Shown in pieces: positions 1 to 12,600 of a stretch of 64,000 nucleotides of DNA. The stretch is from Brugia malayi (taxonomy: Eukaryota; Nematoda; Chromadorea; Rhabditida; Onchocercidae): assembly GCF_000002995.4 (NCBI RefSeq), contig NW_025062476.1, forward strand, positions 2,599,001 to 2,663,000, given 5' to 3'. The position numbers and the translations under genes were made by a program. Each line of letters begins with the position of its first letter. Positions within the stretch are counted from its first letter, which is position 1. The notes under the pieces were generated by a model, which ran no database searches, was not told where the DNA came from, and saw nothing but the letters and a program-made list of their open reading frames with translations.

Positions 1-3000
1 TAACAAAATTACATTTTTGATTCTATTTTCTTTCTGTCAGCTAATTTTAATCCATCATTTCTATTACTTATGAAAGCATTTTAATTTACTGAATGAAAAG
101 TTTTAGAGATATTTCTAAAAATAAAATTTCAAATTAAAAAAAAAAAATTAGATTATAATAATGTTCAATAATTAAAACAAATCCATTTATGGTGATTAAT
201 ACAATTTTAAAAATATATTTTGAATAGAAAAATAGAGAAAATGAAGAAAAAAAAAAGTTGCAACAACAATAAATCAATAAATCAATAAATCAATCAGTTT
301 AACTAATAAAAAGTAAAATCGTTTGCTGTAGCGAAATCTTTTGAAATTTTCATTTATTTTCTTTTCCATCATTATCATTCATATGTTTTAATTTGCTATT
401 CAAAATCTTTAAACAAATTTCATTTCTTTTTTTTTTTTTTTTCATTATACAAATTTGTTTTCTATTTCAAATTATAATTATTTATACAATTCTAAAAACA
501 TTAAAAAGAAAAACTTTTTTTTTTTGCATATTTCATTACTGATTGATTATTTAATTACAAATAAAATTATTTAATTACAAATCTTTTTCATTAAAAAAGA
601 AGAAATAATTAAAAACTCATTTACAATCATTTTATATAACAAAAATATATTCTTTAACAATTTATTCGGAATATATTATCAATTAAAAATGTAAATGAGT
701 ATAACTTATTTCAATTAATTTAATTTATAAATTAGTGAGACTCCGAATAAAATTTAATATATGCAAAAATGTTTTATAAAATTTTAATTTATCATAGACT
801 AATTATTTTATCCATTCATTATTGTTAGATTCACCTTATCTTATATTATTTATTAATGAAATTTTAAAGGTTTCAAAGTTTCTAAAAAATCTAAAAAAAT
901 TTCTGAATCATTAAAAATTCATTAATTAATAATTGCAAAATTATTAAAAATATTGATGCTTAGAATTAATAATATTTTAATAATTTAATATTTTCTTATA
1001 TATAATTTATTAAATTGCTGAATAAATATTATAGTAAATTGATCGAATATTTGCTAATTAATAAATTAAAAGTCATAAATAAATTAAAATTAATAAATTA
1101 AATTGGAAGACTTTTCCTATATTTCCGTCAATTTTTGTATTTTTTTTTTCTTCATCTGAAATTTTAAAAACAGTTTTGAAACAGTGTAATAGTGAAATGA
1201 TGAATGAATTGTCGTCTAATTCAAATTTTTTTTTTTTTTTTTTAAATTTTAAATTAAACTTTGTCAAAAATTTTTGACTATTAGCATATAGCACATACTT
1301 ATTAGCCTAATTTTTTTTTGACAATTTTAATCACAATCATAAATTAATATAATTAACTTTAAAAAAATAAATTTTTCAATGACATTTCATTTCTATTTTT
1401 TCCAAATAAAATTTCATTATTATTTTAAAAATTGGTTGGTCAGTTCCAGTTATTTAATTATTAAAGTTTAATTTATTCTATCATTTTAAATATGCAATGA
1501 AATAATTTTCAGTAATTTTATATTCAATGTCACAATTTTTAATTTAAAAAAAATTTCCACCAAATGAACAATCAGCTGTCTAAGACTTTTCATTCAAAAA
1601 AAGAAATGAGGAAGTGAGATTTCATTAAAATAAAGCTAATTTTCATTTTTACTTTTTTAATGAAAATTTAAAATCAATTTTTTAATAAAAATCACAGAGA
1701 TAAAATATTTTTTACTTTTTAATTTTTTTTTTGTTTTGATAAAATTTCTTTTTGTAAAAGGTTGGAAAAACGTGTTTTTACAATGATGATAAAACTAATT
1801 ACTTCCCCCTTTTTTATTTTATTTTTTTTTTTTTGGAACGGACAATTACACCGTACAATTGCGCAAATGTTTCCGTTTAATGGGAAAAATAAAATTTAAT
1901 GAATTATTTGTTTGGGTAAACTAATTGCATACATATTATTGTGAATTCAACAAAAATATAAAATAAATCTTAGCAAATTTATCTTTTGTTATTTCAATAA
2001 ATTTAATTTAAAAATGAAATTTTTTTGCTATTTTGTTAAAAAAAAAATTTAATTGTGACCAAATGGCAATACAATTTTACAAAGATTTTTGTTAATTTAA
2101 AAAAAAAAAAAAGATTTGAAGTTTTTATTTTATGAAAAATTATCGATTTTTTTTTTGTTGGAAAATAATGAACGATCGTTTTGATATGTAACTTTTTAAC
2201 AAATTTAAACTCATCAATTTAGTACTATCATAATTATTTGAGAACTAAAAATTATTTTGGCTATCAAGAAATTATCAATTTGTATCATCGTTTTTTATCA
2301 TTTCTCATTCAATAATAAGTATTAAAAGTTAATTATTATAAATAATATTATAATTTAATTGTTTATTTAATGCGAATTTAATGAACGAAGTAAAATTATG
2401 AGAGCTTAACAAAAATTTGAAAAAATCAAACTCTAAAATTTAATTATTTTTAATTAGGAAAGAATCACTTTAAAAAAGGAAAAAAAGTTATAGAATGATA
2501 AAATATATCTCAAAAAAAAAAAAAACAATGAGAAAAGATAAAACGATAGCGAATAATGTCGATGATTCAATCTTATATCATAAAATTAAAAATTATCAAT
2601 GATATCATAACTGATAAGATAACGAATGCTATTTTAAAATTATGAAATGGTACAGATCTCATTTTAAACGATATCTACAAAATTTCTTTAAGAATTTTAT
2701 CAATGTCAAATTGAATGATTGTTAATTATCTATCATAACTTCTATTTTTTTGTTTTAAAGAGACCAATTTTAGATATTTTATCAAACTAAGAATAAATTT
2801 TAATTAATGGTTTACTTATCACAAATGATTATTTCAGATGAAAGATTATGTTAAAAAATTTTTTTCAAATTTAAAATTTTTGTCAAATTTAATTTCTTTT
2901 TCGAACAATCTTTCTTTGATTAAAAGCTAAAATTTTCGTATTGTTAGCATAGAAAAAAAAAAATTATGAAAATAAAAAAAAAGAATAATTTTTAAAAAAT

Positions 3001-3429
3001 TTTTGCTTAGTATTAGAAAAGTCAATGAAACAATTAGAAAGATAAAATTGAGAGTTACTATGAAACTTTTGAAATCGTTCAAAATTTAAAATTATGAAAA
3101 AAAAAAGGAATGAAATGCTAACACTTCAATTGATAACTTATATTTAATTGTTCGAAAGAATTTTTGAAATAATTGAAACTAAAAGTATCTAATTAAAATG
3201 ACAATTAAAGTAAATAGATTAACAGACTGGCTGATAAGTCAGTAAGTAAATTTACGAATTTGCAAATGATTTATCAAATTTTAATTGTTATGAGTAGCAA
3301 TTTAATTAAACAAACAATAAGAATCATCGTTACATATACAATAATTACTATAATTTAGTTGTGATTATTGTCATTGCATATTTATTGTACTAACTAAATT
3401 AGTTTTTTGTGATATAGATAATAGCAATA

Positions 3430-3835
3430 CAGTTGATATAATTTATCATTATCATTACTCTATTATCATCATTAAGATTTGTTATTATTTTATCAGTATT
3501 GCTATTTTATTATCATTATTATGAGATTATTATCATTATTAGTATCACTGTTCGTATTCAGTATCATTAGTATCAGTATCATTATTGCTATTATCATTAT
3601 TATCACTATTGTTATTACTATCATTATTATTTTCATTATTGGTATCATTGTTGTTATTTCTATTGCCACTATTGTTATTATTATCATTATTAGTATCACT
3701 GTTATTAATGCTATTATCCTTATTATCACTATTGTTATTACTATTATTATCATTGTTGGTATCACTGTTGTTATTTCTATTATCACTACTATTATTATCA
3801 TTATTATTAGCAGTAGTGATAGTAGTTATTATGAG
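3430..3835. repeat. Imperfect ATT/ATC trinucleotide-type microsatellite
   Basis: About 400 bases built from ATT, ATC, GTT and ACT triplets on the plus strand, such as repeated TTATTATCATTATTAGTATC-type words. It translates in all frames into long Ile/Leu/Ser/Val runs, which is a repeat artefact and not a membrane protein. Confidence 0.85.
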
Positions 3836-3904
3836 GGAAAAATAATCACTATTACATCATTTTTGTTATCCATATTGTCGGAATGTGAATAATTTTAGGA
3901 TCAG

Positions 3905-4020
3905 TTTAGGAATAGCCACTGGACACGGGAAAAGTGGCCGGGCAGCGCGGGTAATTATTTCCTACTTAAAAGAGAAGCGCTATGGAAGAGGTTGTTTCTT
4001 CCGAATCGTTGCCTTCAAGG
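3905..4020. other. Local GC-rich segment with hairpin potential
   Basis: This segment is clearly richer in G+C than its surroundings. It contains the inverted pair GCCACT (3916) and AGTGGC (3934) and a CCGGGCAGCGCGGG word. It lies about 170 bases past the stop of the minus-strand ShK gene, so it may be its 3' UTR or a 3' element. No known RNA family is recognised. Confidence 0.35.
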
Positions 4021-4048
4021 GGAAAATAATCTTTCACAATTAAAATGG

Positions 4049-4126
4049 ACACACAAATACACAACATACACACATGCAAACATACACACATACAAACATA
4101 CACACATACAAACATACACACATGCA
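4049..4126. repeat. ACACATACAAACAT-type 16-bp tandem microsatellite
   Basis: About five copies of a 16-base unit, roughly ACAAACATACACACAT, lying 60 bases beyond the ShK gene stop codon. Confidence 0.85.
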
Positions 4127-4188
4127 ATTTGCCTATTGTTTTCATTTTAATTTATCGTTAATTAGCATTATTAATTAAGTCAGCAGAA

Positions 4189-5299
4189 CTAATTCATACT
4201 TTTGTGGCAGGTGTTGCAAGCTAATTGACAATTATCACTCATCCATCCTTTGTTAGCGGTGCATTCCCCCGCGGATGCCCAGAAGCGACACCATTCATGT
4301 TCGTCGCAGCAACCATCGCGACACTTGAAACGTCTCGTGATTGGATTATTGTCATCACCACTAACTCCTGAAATTAAATTTCAATTGACAGTATTTATTT
4401 GATAATCATTCTCAATAAATTCATTACTGATTTAATAGCATAAATTTAATGATAAAAGTAAATAGTGATAAGGTTTTAAAATTTTTGTTTATCATATAAG
4501 AAAATGGTAAAGTATTTTCGAAAAGTTGATAGGTCTTAAAATCGTTTAAATTTAATTTTAATGTTATTTCTTCTTTCACTTTTGCTAATTTTTCATTTCC
4601 AGTTGAAACTTTTAAGAGTTTAAGTATCTCAATTGAGTAGTTTTTTTCTTCTGAGTAATTTTTTCTTAAAATTAGGTTCATATTTTCTGAAAGTTGTCAA
4701 AATTAATTAACTTTTATATGAAATTTTTGAGCAAAAAAAAAAAAAAAAAAAAGTTGAAAATGCAACGAAAATATGAAATTCAGAAGTAATTTATAAATTT
4801 AAATTATATCTAAAAACCAAATTTTTTTTATCATTAAAACAGGCAATAAATGTTCCACTATCGTACATTTTGGCCTTTTTTTTTTGTCGAACTATTAAAT
4901 TTATTACATTAAAAGAATATAAATTCTTAAAGTCTTTGATTTTCAAATAAAAAAGAAATGAAATTTGATTTTTTGTTTGTAATTGAATAATATACGAAAT
5001 TTAAGTTTTTTTTTTTTAGAAAAAGGAAGATAATATTTAATTTATTTTATAATTAATACCATAAATATTTTTTAAAAAATATTTTTAAATAATTTTTTAC
5101 TGTTGAAAATCAACCTTGATATTACCAAAGATTGTGTATACTATCTATTTAACCTTTCTCTTTGTTTATGTCTTATTCATTCACTAATATTTTTGCTAAT
5201 AAATAATTAAATTAAATTAAATTAATAAAAAATAAACTAACCTTGAAATAGAATAAACAAAAGAGCTAAGATTGCAGACGTTGAATAGTAAATTACCAT
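4189..5299 (-). CDS. Secreted single-domain ShK (ShKT) peptide
   Basis: There are two exons, 5299..5242 and 4367..4189, giving 78 aa. Exon 1 encodes a signal peptide (MVIYYST then a Leu/Ile/Phe-rich core to about residue 20). The donor is CAAG|GTTAGT and the acceptor ATTTCAG, and the junction keeps frame. Exon 2 carries a complete ShK domain: Cys40, 46, 55, 66, 70 and 73 with the family pattern C-D-x(4)-C-x2-WA-x2-GEC-x5-WM-x3-C-x3-C-x2-C. An extra Cys pair (Cys35, Cys39) precedes the canonical first Cys, suggesting a fourth disulfide. ShK domains are abundant in nematode secreted proteins and structurally resemble a sea-anemone potassium-channel blocker. Whether this one acts on channels or only as a structural/immune peptide cannot be told from sequence. 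A possible ATTAAA poly(A) signal lies at 4151-4146. Confidence 0.85.
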
Positions 5300-6861
5300 T
5301 TCGGGTATTTCGGAAGAACTGATAGAAAAATTGAAATATTTAAATTGTAATTAAATTTGTAAAATTGAAATAATTAATAAGAAGCAAAATTACAGTATGA
5401 GCTATTAAAATACGTCGAAGAATATTAAAATAATAATAATTTTTCCTCTTCCTTTACGATAAATAATATTAGCTTTATCGATTTTTGATTTTATTGTTGT
5501 ATCAATTAATAATTTAAAAATTAATAATTTAAATACAAATATTTAATTAATTAAGCAAATTGATGCATTTTTCAATCTGTGACAATACTATAATTAGTTT
5601 GAAATTTTAATGTCATTAATAAAATGAATAGTAAGAAAGTGAATAGTATACGATCGATACAATATTTATTCTAAACGGAATTATTCCTGTTTCAATTCCG
5701 TAAGAGCTACCGAAATTGAGAAGTGAAACGGTTTCTCGTCTTTGCTTTCCAACCACAATTGTGCAATGCTTTTTGAATTTTGTTTACTATCAATGAAGAG
5801 ATGGAGGTAGAAGGAGGTGTCTCTACCTGTTTCCAAGCAAAATTCAAATTAAAAAAAGGTATACAGGTAAATAGTGAAGGTTATATTTCCTTTTTTTTTT
5901 TTTTTTTTTCTAAAAGAGAAATAATGATAAATGGGATTGGTTCTGCTTTTTTTTTTTCACATCTTTTTTCAAATAGTTTTAACAAATATCTCTTTTCCCT
6001 CCCTCCTTTCTTCCTTTCTTTTCTTTTCTTTTGAACAAATTCTTTGGAATATGCAAAATAATCTTTGTTAATTTTGACATTTAATCACTATTAAGAGATA
6101 ATTAAATGATAAATTTGATAGCTTTTTTGAAACTTTGTAATAATTTTACACTTTCAAAGTTTTTGTTAATTAGTAAAAGTGAATACAATCAATAATGTAA
6201 ATTTAATTAATTATATTTATAGTTATTAATAGATAAAATTTTATTATTAATTTGAAATATTATTAGCATCAGTTATAATATGTTAGTCTTGTTTAATTAA
6301 TTAAAAAAATTTAGCCAAAATATTTTACTCAGTCATTAAATCATTTAATTTTTTTATGCTCTACGATTAATGATGATTGATTTATAATTAATATTAATTT
6401 TTCAAGTAATCATTCCATGTTTCGGTATGTTAAATAATTTTAAATCTTATTTATAAATTAATAATTTAGGACTTAATTGATGAAATAAAATACATCAAAT
6501 TAAAATATTCCTACCTATCTGTCAATCTGTCATATTTTAATTCGCTTATGAAAATATTAAAATAATTTAATAATGAAATTAGCATCGAAGAATTTTTTTT
6601 TTTTGCGTTATATTTGTTTAAAAAATTTCTTTTTGTGCATTATACATTTGTGTATAAATTATATTTTTAAACAAATATAATTTTTAATCAAATCAAATTA
6701 GTATTCTTTGACTAATTTCATTTTTGCTAAATTTTTCCTTTCACTTTTAATGAAATAATTGAGCAATCATTAACGAACATATTATAAATGCAAAAAAATG
6801 GCTGTAATACTTCATTAATTAACAACAATACTTCATTAATTAATTTAGTTAATTAATACAT

Positions 6862-7250
6862 CAATAATGAAATAGTCTAACAATAACGGAATAATCTAAC
6901 AATAAAGAGGAAGTAGTCGAACAATAGGTCTAATTTTAAAGGAATAATCTAACAATAAGGAGGAAGTAGTCGAACAATAGGTCTAATTTTAAAGTAATCT
7001 AATTTTGCGACATTAATGTCATTTGTTATTACTATGAATAAGTGATATTAATAGAAAGACAGCAATTTTAGTTAATTAATAAATCAATAATGAAATAGTC
7101 TAACAATAACAAAATAATCTAACAATAAGGAGGAAGTAATCGAACAATAGGTCTAATTTTAAAGTAATCTAATTTTGCGACATTAATGTCATTAATTCAA
7201 AAAAAAAATAAATAAACATTAATTTGTTATTACTACTCATAAGTGATACG
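6862..7250. repeat. Two imperfect direct copies of a ~170-220 bp unit
   Basis: Copy A starts at about 6862 and copy B at about 7084. Both contain TCAATAATGAAATAGTCTAA, GGAGGAAGTARTCGAACAAT, TAATTTTGCGACATTAATGT and a trailing TTTGTTATTACTA. Copy A also has an internal ~50-base duplication of the segment around GGAAGTAGTCGAACAATAGG. Confidence 0.8.
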
Positions 7251-7483
7251 AAATGGAAAGTTAAACAAAAATTTGGTCCAAATATTCCTTTTAAATTGAT
7301 AATTTACTAAAATGAAATTACAAATAAGCTTGTTAAATATAACTTATTGAAATAAACGCTATAAAAACAATTTTATCAACAAGTTTTTCGTTAACAATTT
7401 GTGTCTTTTGCAATCTCCTCACTCATAAATAATATTTATGCAAAACATTGTCAATTAAATAAATTAAAAAAAAAAAAAAAATT

Positions 7484-7503
7484 GAGAGAGAGAGAGAGAG
7501 AGA
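7484..7503. repeat. GA dinucleotide microsatellite
   Basis: A run of GA repeats directly follows a poly-A tract. Similar short GA/CT runs occur at about 51420, 51543 and 59177. Confidence 0.8.
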
Positions 7504-9669
7504 AGTGACAAGTTTTTGAAAAATTGTGAAGAGAAATAACACTTGAATAAAATTAAATTATTTTTAAACTCACTTATCATCTTGTTTCTGTAAAAAAAAA
7601 AAAAAGAAAATTTGAAATAGTAGACTGGCTATGATAAAATTTTTTGATTTAGATAAGAGAAGGAAGAAGGATAAAATGTAGGAAAAATCATATTTAACAA
7701 TCTTGTTTTTTTTTTTTTTTTTTTGTGCTTCACAAAGTAGAAAGTTTTTTTTTTTTTTTGAAAAATGCTATTTACAAATTTCAATTTTTTTTTTTCAAAA
7801 GAATTTTGCTTGAGGTATTTATACAAAAAAAAAAAAAAAGAAAGACATTAAACACTTCTGTTTATTAAATGTTATTTAAAAAAAAAAAATAAAATAAATA
7901 AACTATAAAAAGATTTTACACCTTTTTTTTTTTTCAATGTTATCCATCGATTTTAAATTCCTACATCGTTTCAAAAATTTTAAAAGTAATAAAATAAGGA
8001 TTAAAGTAAGGATTATCTGTTACTTAACATTTAATAATTGTTTGTGCTTTTTTTTTTCTTCCCAATTAGCATATTATCATTGTTATCATTGTTATCATTT
8101 ACATATTATTTATTCAAAATTGATTACTTAATGATAACAATTAGCCAAAAAAAATTAAACATAATAAATGTAATATTAGCATAATTTATTGATTAACTAA
8201 TTATTTAGCAAAAAAAAAAATAAGAATTAATAGAAATTTAAAAATTGGAATTTAGTATATTAAATAATAAATAAATTTTGTTATTTTTAAATTGCAACTT
8301 TTAAATTAAACAATATTATGTGTTATTTTTTCCTTTTTTTTTTGTTCTTTCAAGCGATTCTCAACATTTGATAACAGCATTTTTCCGAAAAATGAAAAAA
8401 AAAAAAAATAAACAAAATTTTGACAATGAATTTCCAGTTTTTTAATTTTAATGTGGGAATGTTAACACTTCATAAGATATAACTGATATTGTCAAAACAA
8501 ATTTAAAAAAAAAAAAGAGACACTGAGTGAAGGACAGTAAGTCTAGATGACATTTCATTAGTTTGAAATGATGACAGAATGTCGTGTGCATAAATAATAG
8601 TGATAATAGTGATAACAGTGATAGGACATAGGTGATAATGATAAAGAAAGAGTAATAACAACCTCTTACAATAAAATTGCAATTATTTCTTTTTTTTGGA
8701 AGTATTTTTTTTTAAAGAAATGCAGTTTTAAAGGAATGTAATTTCAAAATCCTAAATTATAATCTGAAATTGTACAGAAGTAAATAATCGACTCAATTCT
8801 TATCATTTTAGTAAAAGTTTTTTTTTTTTTTTTGTAATTTGAAACTCTAAAATATTTTGATTTTTTTTTTTTTTTTTTTTTGATTTTTTTTTTTTTTTTT
8901 TAGGAAAACTTTTTCATTTTTTAAAGAAATACAAACATTTCCTCAATTTTATCTTTTGTGTAATTCTAATGAGCGAATATTATTTATGTAATGTTAACAT
9001 GTGATAATGATTATCACTTCTTATCACTTAATGCATTTAAATTTATTGTAAAATAAAAATTCAAATTTTTGAAATGCTGGAAAATAAAAGTATGATAATT
9101 CTTTCTTTTTTTGCTCAATTAAAATTAAAACAATAAAATAAATTTTAAACATTTCGCCAATTTTATCCTTTGTAAAACTAATTATCATTTTTATAATAAA
9201 CTTTTTTTCTCCAAATTTCAACTTTTAATTGCATTTAAATAATTTTAGTAAAATCAGATTCGAATTTGAATTCAATTTTTAAAATATACATATTAATATA
9301 GAGAAAATGATATAGCAAATGAGAGAAGACCTGTACTTACTTATACTTTTAATAGCTATTAAAGTTTGCAAATTTATAAATATGTTTTAAAAATTATTTC
9401 AACTGATTTTTTTACGTTTTATAGTTAAAACAATTACTTATAATTTATAATTACTCAGTCGATTTTTGTAATTTAAGCAAAAAGTTGTTTTGTTTTCAAA
9501 TTTGAAAGAATTTAATGATAAGTATATGAACCAAATTACTTGTAAGTAAGTAACAATCATTATTTTACTATTTATATTATTTATACACATTAATATAAAC
9601 GTACATCACAAAATTACTTTATAATAATACAAATTTCAATTTCAATTTTTAAAATATTAAATAAACAAA

Positions 9670-12600
9670 TCAATCTAATAGGCTCATTTCACTAATAGGC
9701 ATAGTAACCAATGCAGCAACGATTATCTTACAGTTATCAGCTAAAATTATCCGGACATCATCCGAAATACCCTTTTCCGGATTCAGGCAACGCACAACAA
9801 TATGAAATACATATGTCATTCCAGATACTAATGCTGGAACCGGAATTGATGAATCTTCAAATTCATATAAATCCGGATTGTAGTGAAACATCAAATAAAG
9901 ATGCTGAAGAGGTGTTTGGCTGAAATGATGCATGCAAATTTTTGCTAATAAATTATTTTATTAATATTAATATTAATTTGCTAATAAATTATTTTATTAA
10001 TTTTGAAATGAATCTAAAATTTTAAAAATAAACAAATAAATAAATAGTCTACAAATAAGAATAGAATGACAATAACAAAAATATTTATTATTGTTTACTT
10101 TTAACAATAATTCACACAAATAAAATCTATTTTCCAATGAATTTATTTTATATTACAAAGAGAAAAGATTGAATAAAAAAAAAAAAAGAAAAAACGAAAC
10201 AAAATTAAATTTCTTTATTAAAAAAAAAAAAAAAAAAAACATACGAAGTAGCTTGAAGTTTAACAATCATCCGGAAAATTGGTCCAAAACCATTAATTTC
10301 AACGGATATTTCTACTGCTTCATTTTTTTTAGTCGATATTGAATTTAATGAATTTTGTGTTAAATTTGCAAAAGCTTTAGTAACTGATAATCGTAACATA
10401 AATAGATCCCTTTGAAAGACCTAAACAATGTATTTTAAATTTATATTAAATTCATTAGCAATTATTATTGTTAGAAACTAATCAATTATTAAGCTATTAA
10501 TTATTATTATTGAAGTCTATATCACATTTTGCTATAATCATTATCATTATCACTGATATCTACAATCAGTCTTTATCATGAAAATCAAATATCATTACTC
10601 ATTGTCATAGATTTGCTACATTTCCTTTAGTAATAAAAAAAGAAAGAATGGAATTTGAAAAAGGAATTTTCTTCAATAATAGAACAAAAGGTTTAATTGT
10701 ATTTGATAAAATCAGTAGAAATCAATGAGATACAACAAAATAAGCAAAACAAAAGGAAAAGATCAAAAAAAAAAAAAAAAAAAAAAAAGGCTGCAAATCG
10801 TTTTCTTTGTTCTAAGCGAAGAATAATTTAGGATAAATAAATTTGTCGCATAATAACTTTGTTTATCATTTATCATTTATCTACCTACCCGATTGATATT
10901 TATATCATTAACAACGAAGAGATTGAAATTAAGGATTTGAATTTCAAACGAAAAAAACTCAAATGGAAAATGCAACATTTTATTGCATATATGAAAATTA
11001 AAAATCAATTAAAGATTAGATTAACATAAATTATCCAGGTTAAATTTCATTGCAAAATTTATTTTTATTAATTCAAATAATTTTAAAAATTATTTGAATA
11101 AGAATTTTTACAAATTTTATTCGTTCAAATTAATTAATTAATTAATGAAACTTCAATTAGTAATACACTTATGATCTTTTCTATAAATGATTTTCATTTT
11201 AGTTTGTGTAAAACTAACAATGCTAAATACCTGATGCATAAGTTGCGCATGTTTACGTTCACGTGTTGTTTGATCGACGTAAATTTGCGTCCTACGTGGT
11301 ATGTTTAATTTACGAAATTGTGCTTGTACAGGGCCAATTTCTCCAATTTTCTCTTCCAGTGTTGCTGTTCGACGGAAAAGTTTGACAATTAAGCCACCAG
11401 CTTGAAAATTTTTTTTTTTTAAAAAAGTATTTCTTATTGTTATATCAAAAATTATTAAATATTTAAGTATGATATCACAATGAGACTAAAGAAACGATAA
11501 TAGTAAATAAATGCTAGCACTAACTTAAATCCATTCTGACATTCTTTTCCATTTGTATATTATAATGAATATTTTATAGGACAGAAAAAGGAATGAAAAA
11601 TGAAATTTAAATTTAAGTTCCAATTTCATTTGCTTATAAATTTTAATTTATTTATTTGTCTTTTTGCAAAAATATTTTATTTTTATTCTTGAAATTTATT
11701 TTTTCTTTCATATATGTGCATATTTCTTTTTTGAATATGTTAAAAATATTGAAAAATGATTAGCATAGAAATCAAAAAAAATTTTTGAGTTAATGAGTAA
11801 ATGAGTTTTAAATGAGTTAATGAGTAAGTAAGTTTTAAATGAGTTAATGAGTAAGTAAATTTTAAATGAGTTAATGAGTAAGTAAATTTTAAATGAGTTA
11901 ATGAGTAAGTAAGTTCTAAATGAGTTAATGAGTAAGTAATTAATACAAATAAACAAATAAATAAAAGGCCTAAATTTAAACATACATATTGTGCCAATAA
12001 TTAGTGCACCTTGTTCACGCCCCAACTGTCCATATTTAATCCAATTTATAGGTTCATTAATTACCTGTTGATCCACTAATGATGTTTCATTGTAAATTCT
12101 CACCTGAAAATTTACTTTAAGATCAATAAATTTTATATGAAAGTAAATTTTAAGCATCTATATGAATAGATCAACTAAATTTATCACTTATCAAAAAAGT
12201 GAAATGATAGTGATGGATGATATTTCTTTGTTTGTAAATTTCTATCTTACAATATATTTTTTTTTTTTTTAAAATGAAATTAAATTAATGCTTAGATACA
12301 AATTCAAATTTAGGTTTTTTCTTTTTTTTTATTAAAATAAAAATGAACCTCTTTATTGAGTGCAACTAAGAGAGAAACATATTGTTTAGGTTCATAAGTA
12401 AAAGTATCGATACCACATATCGTTTCATCCAATTTTATTTTATTTTGACATTTTCCATTGGCAGAAAAAAACGATATTGTCTGATCGGTACATGCTACCA
12501 CTAGCTAACATGAAATTCATACTTGGTTTTCATTTAAGTTACAAAAATTTTCATGACAAATTTTGAAAAAAAAGAAAAGATGAATTCATCTATTGGTACT

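Larger units (their letters stand above)
1..4188. other. Intergenic, low-complexity A+T-rich DNA
   Basis: I see no convincing exon in this stretch. It is dominated by A/T homopolymers and short AT-rich words; the longer open frames are translations of repeats (poly-Ile/Leu/Ser over the ATT/ATC tract at 3.43-3.84 kb). The last 300 bases before the ShK gene are less A+T rich and are listed separately. Confidence 0.6.
5300..9669. other. Intergenic region, no gene seen
   Basis: A+T-rich spacer between the ShK gene and the BBS1 3' end. It holds homopolymers, a duplicated block (6.86-7.25 kb), a short GA repeat and no coding-like stretch. The slightly richer bases at about 5690-5830 lie upstream of the ShK start and could be promoter sequence. 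Confidence 0.55.

Noticed and set aside
3479..3892. Long open frames on both strands rich in Ile/Leu/Ser, looking like a membrane protein
   Set aside because: They are translations of the ATT/ATC microsatellite, and all frames give similar low-complexity peptides.
3945..3965. Minus-strand AATAATTACCC resembling part of the nematode spliced leader
   Set aside because: The rest of SL1 (CAAGTTTGAG followed by a GT donor) is missing; the match is too short.
11708..12157. 149-codon frame containing repeated LLINSFK units next to a BBS1 exon
   Set aside because: The repeats are the intronic 27-bp tandem array read through; only 12103..11986 is coding.
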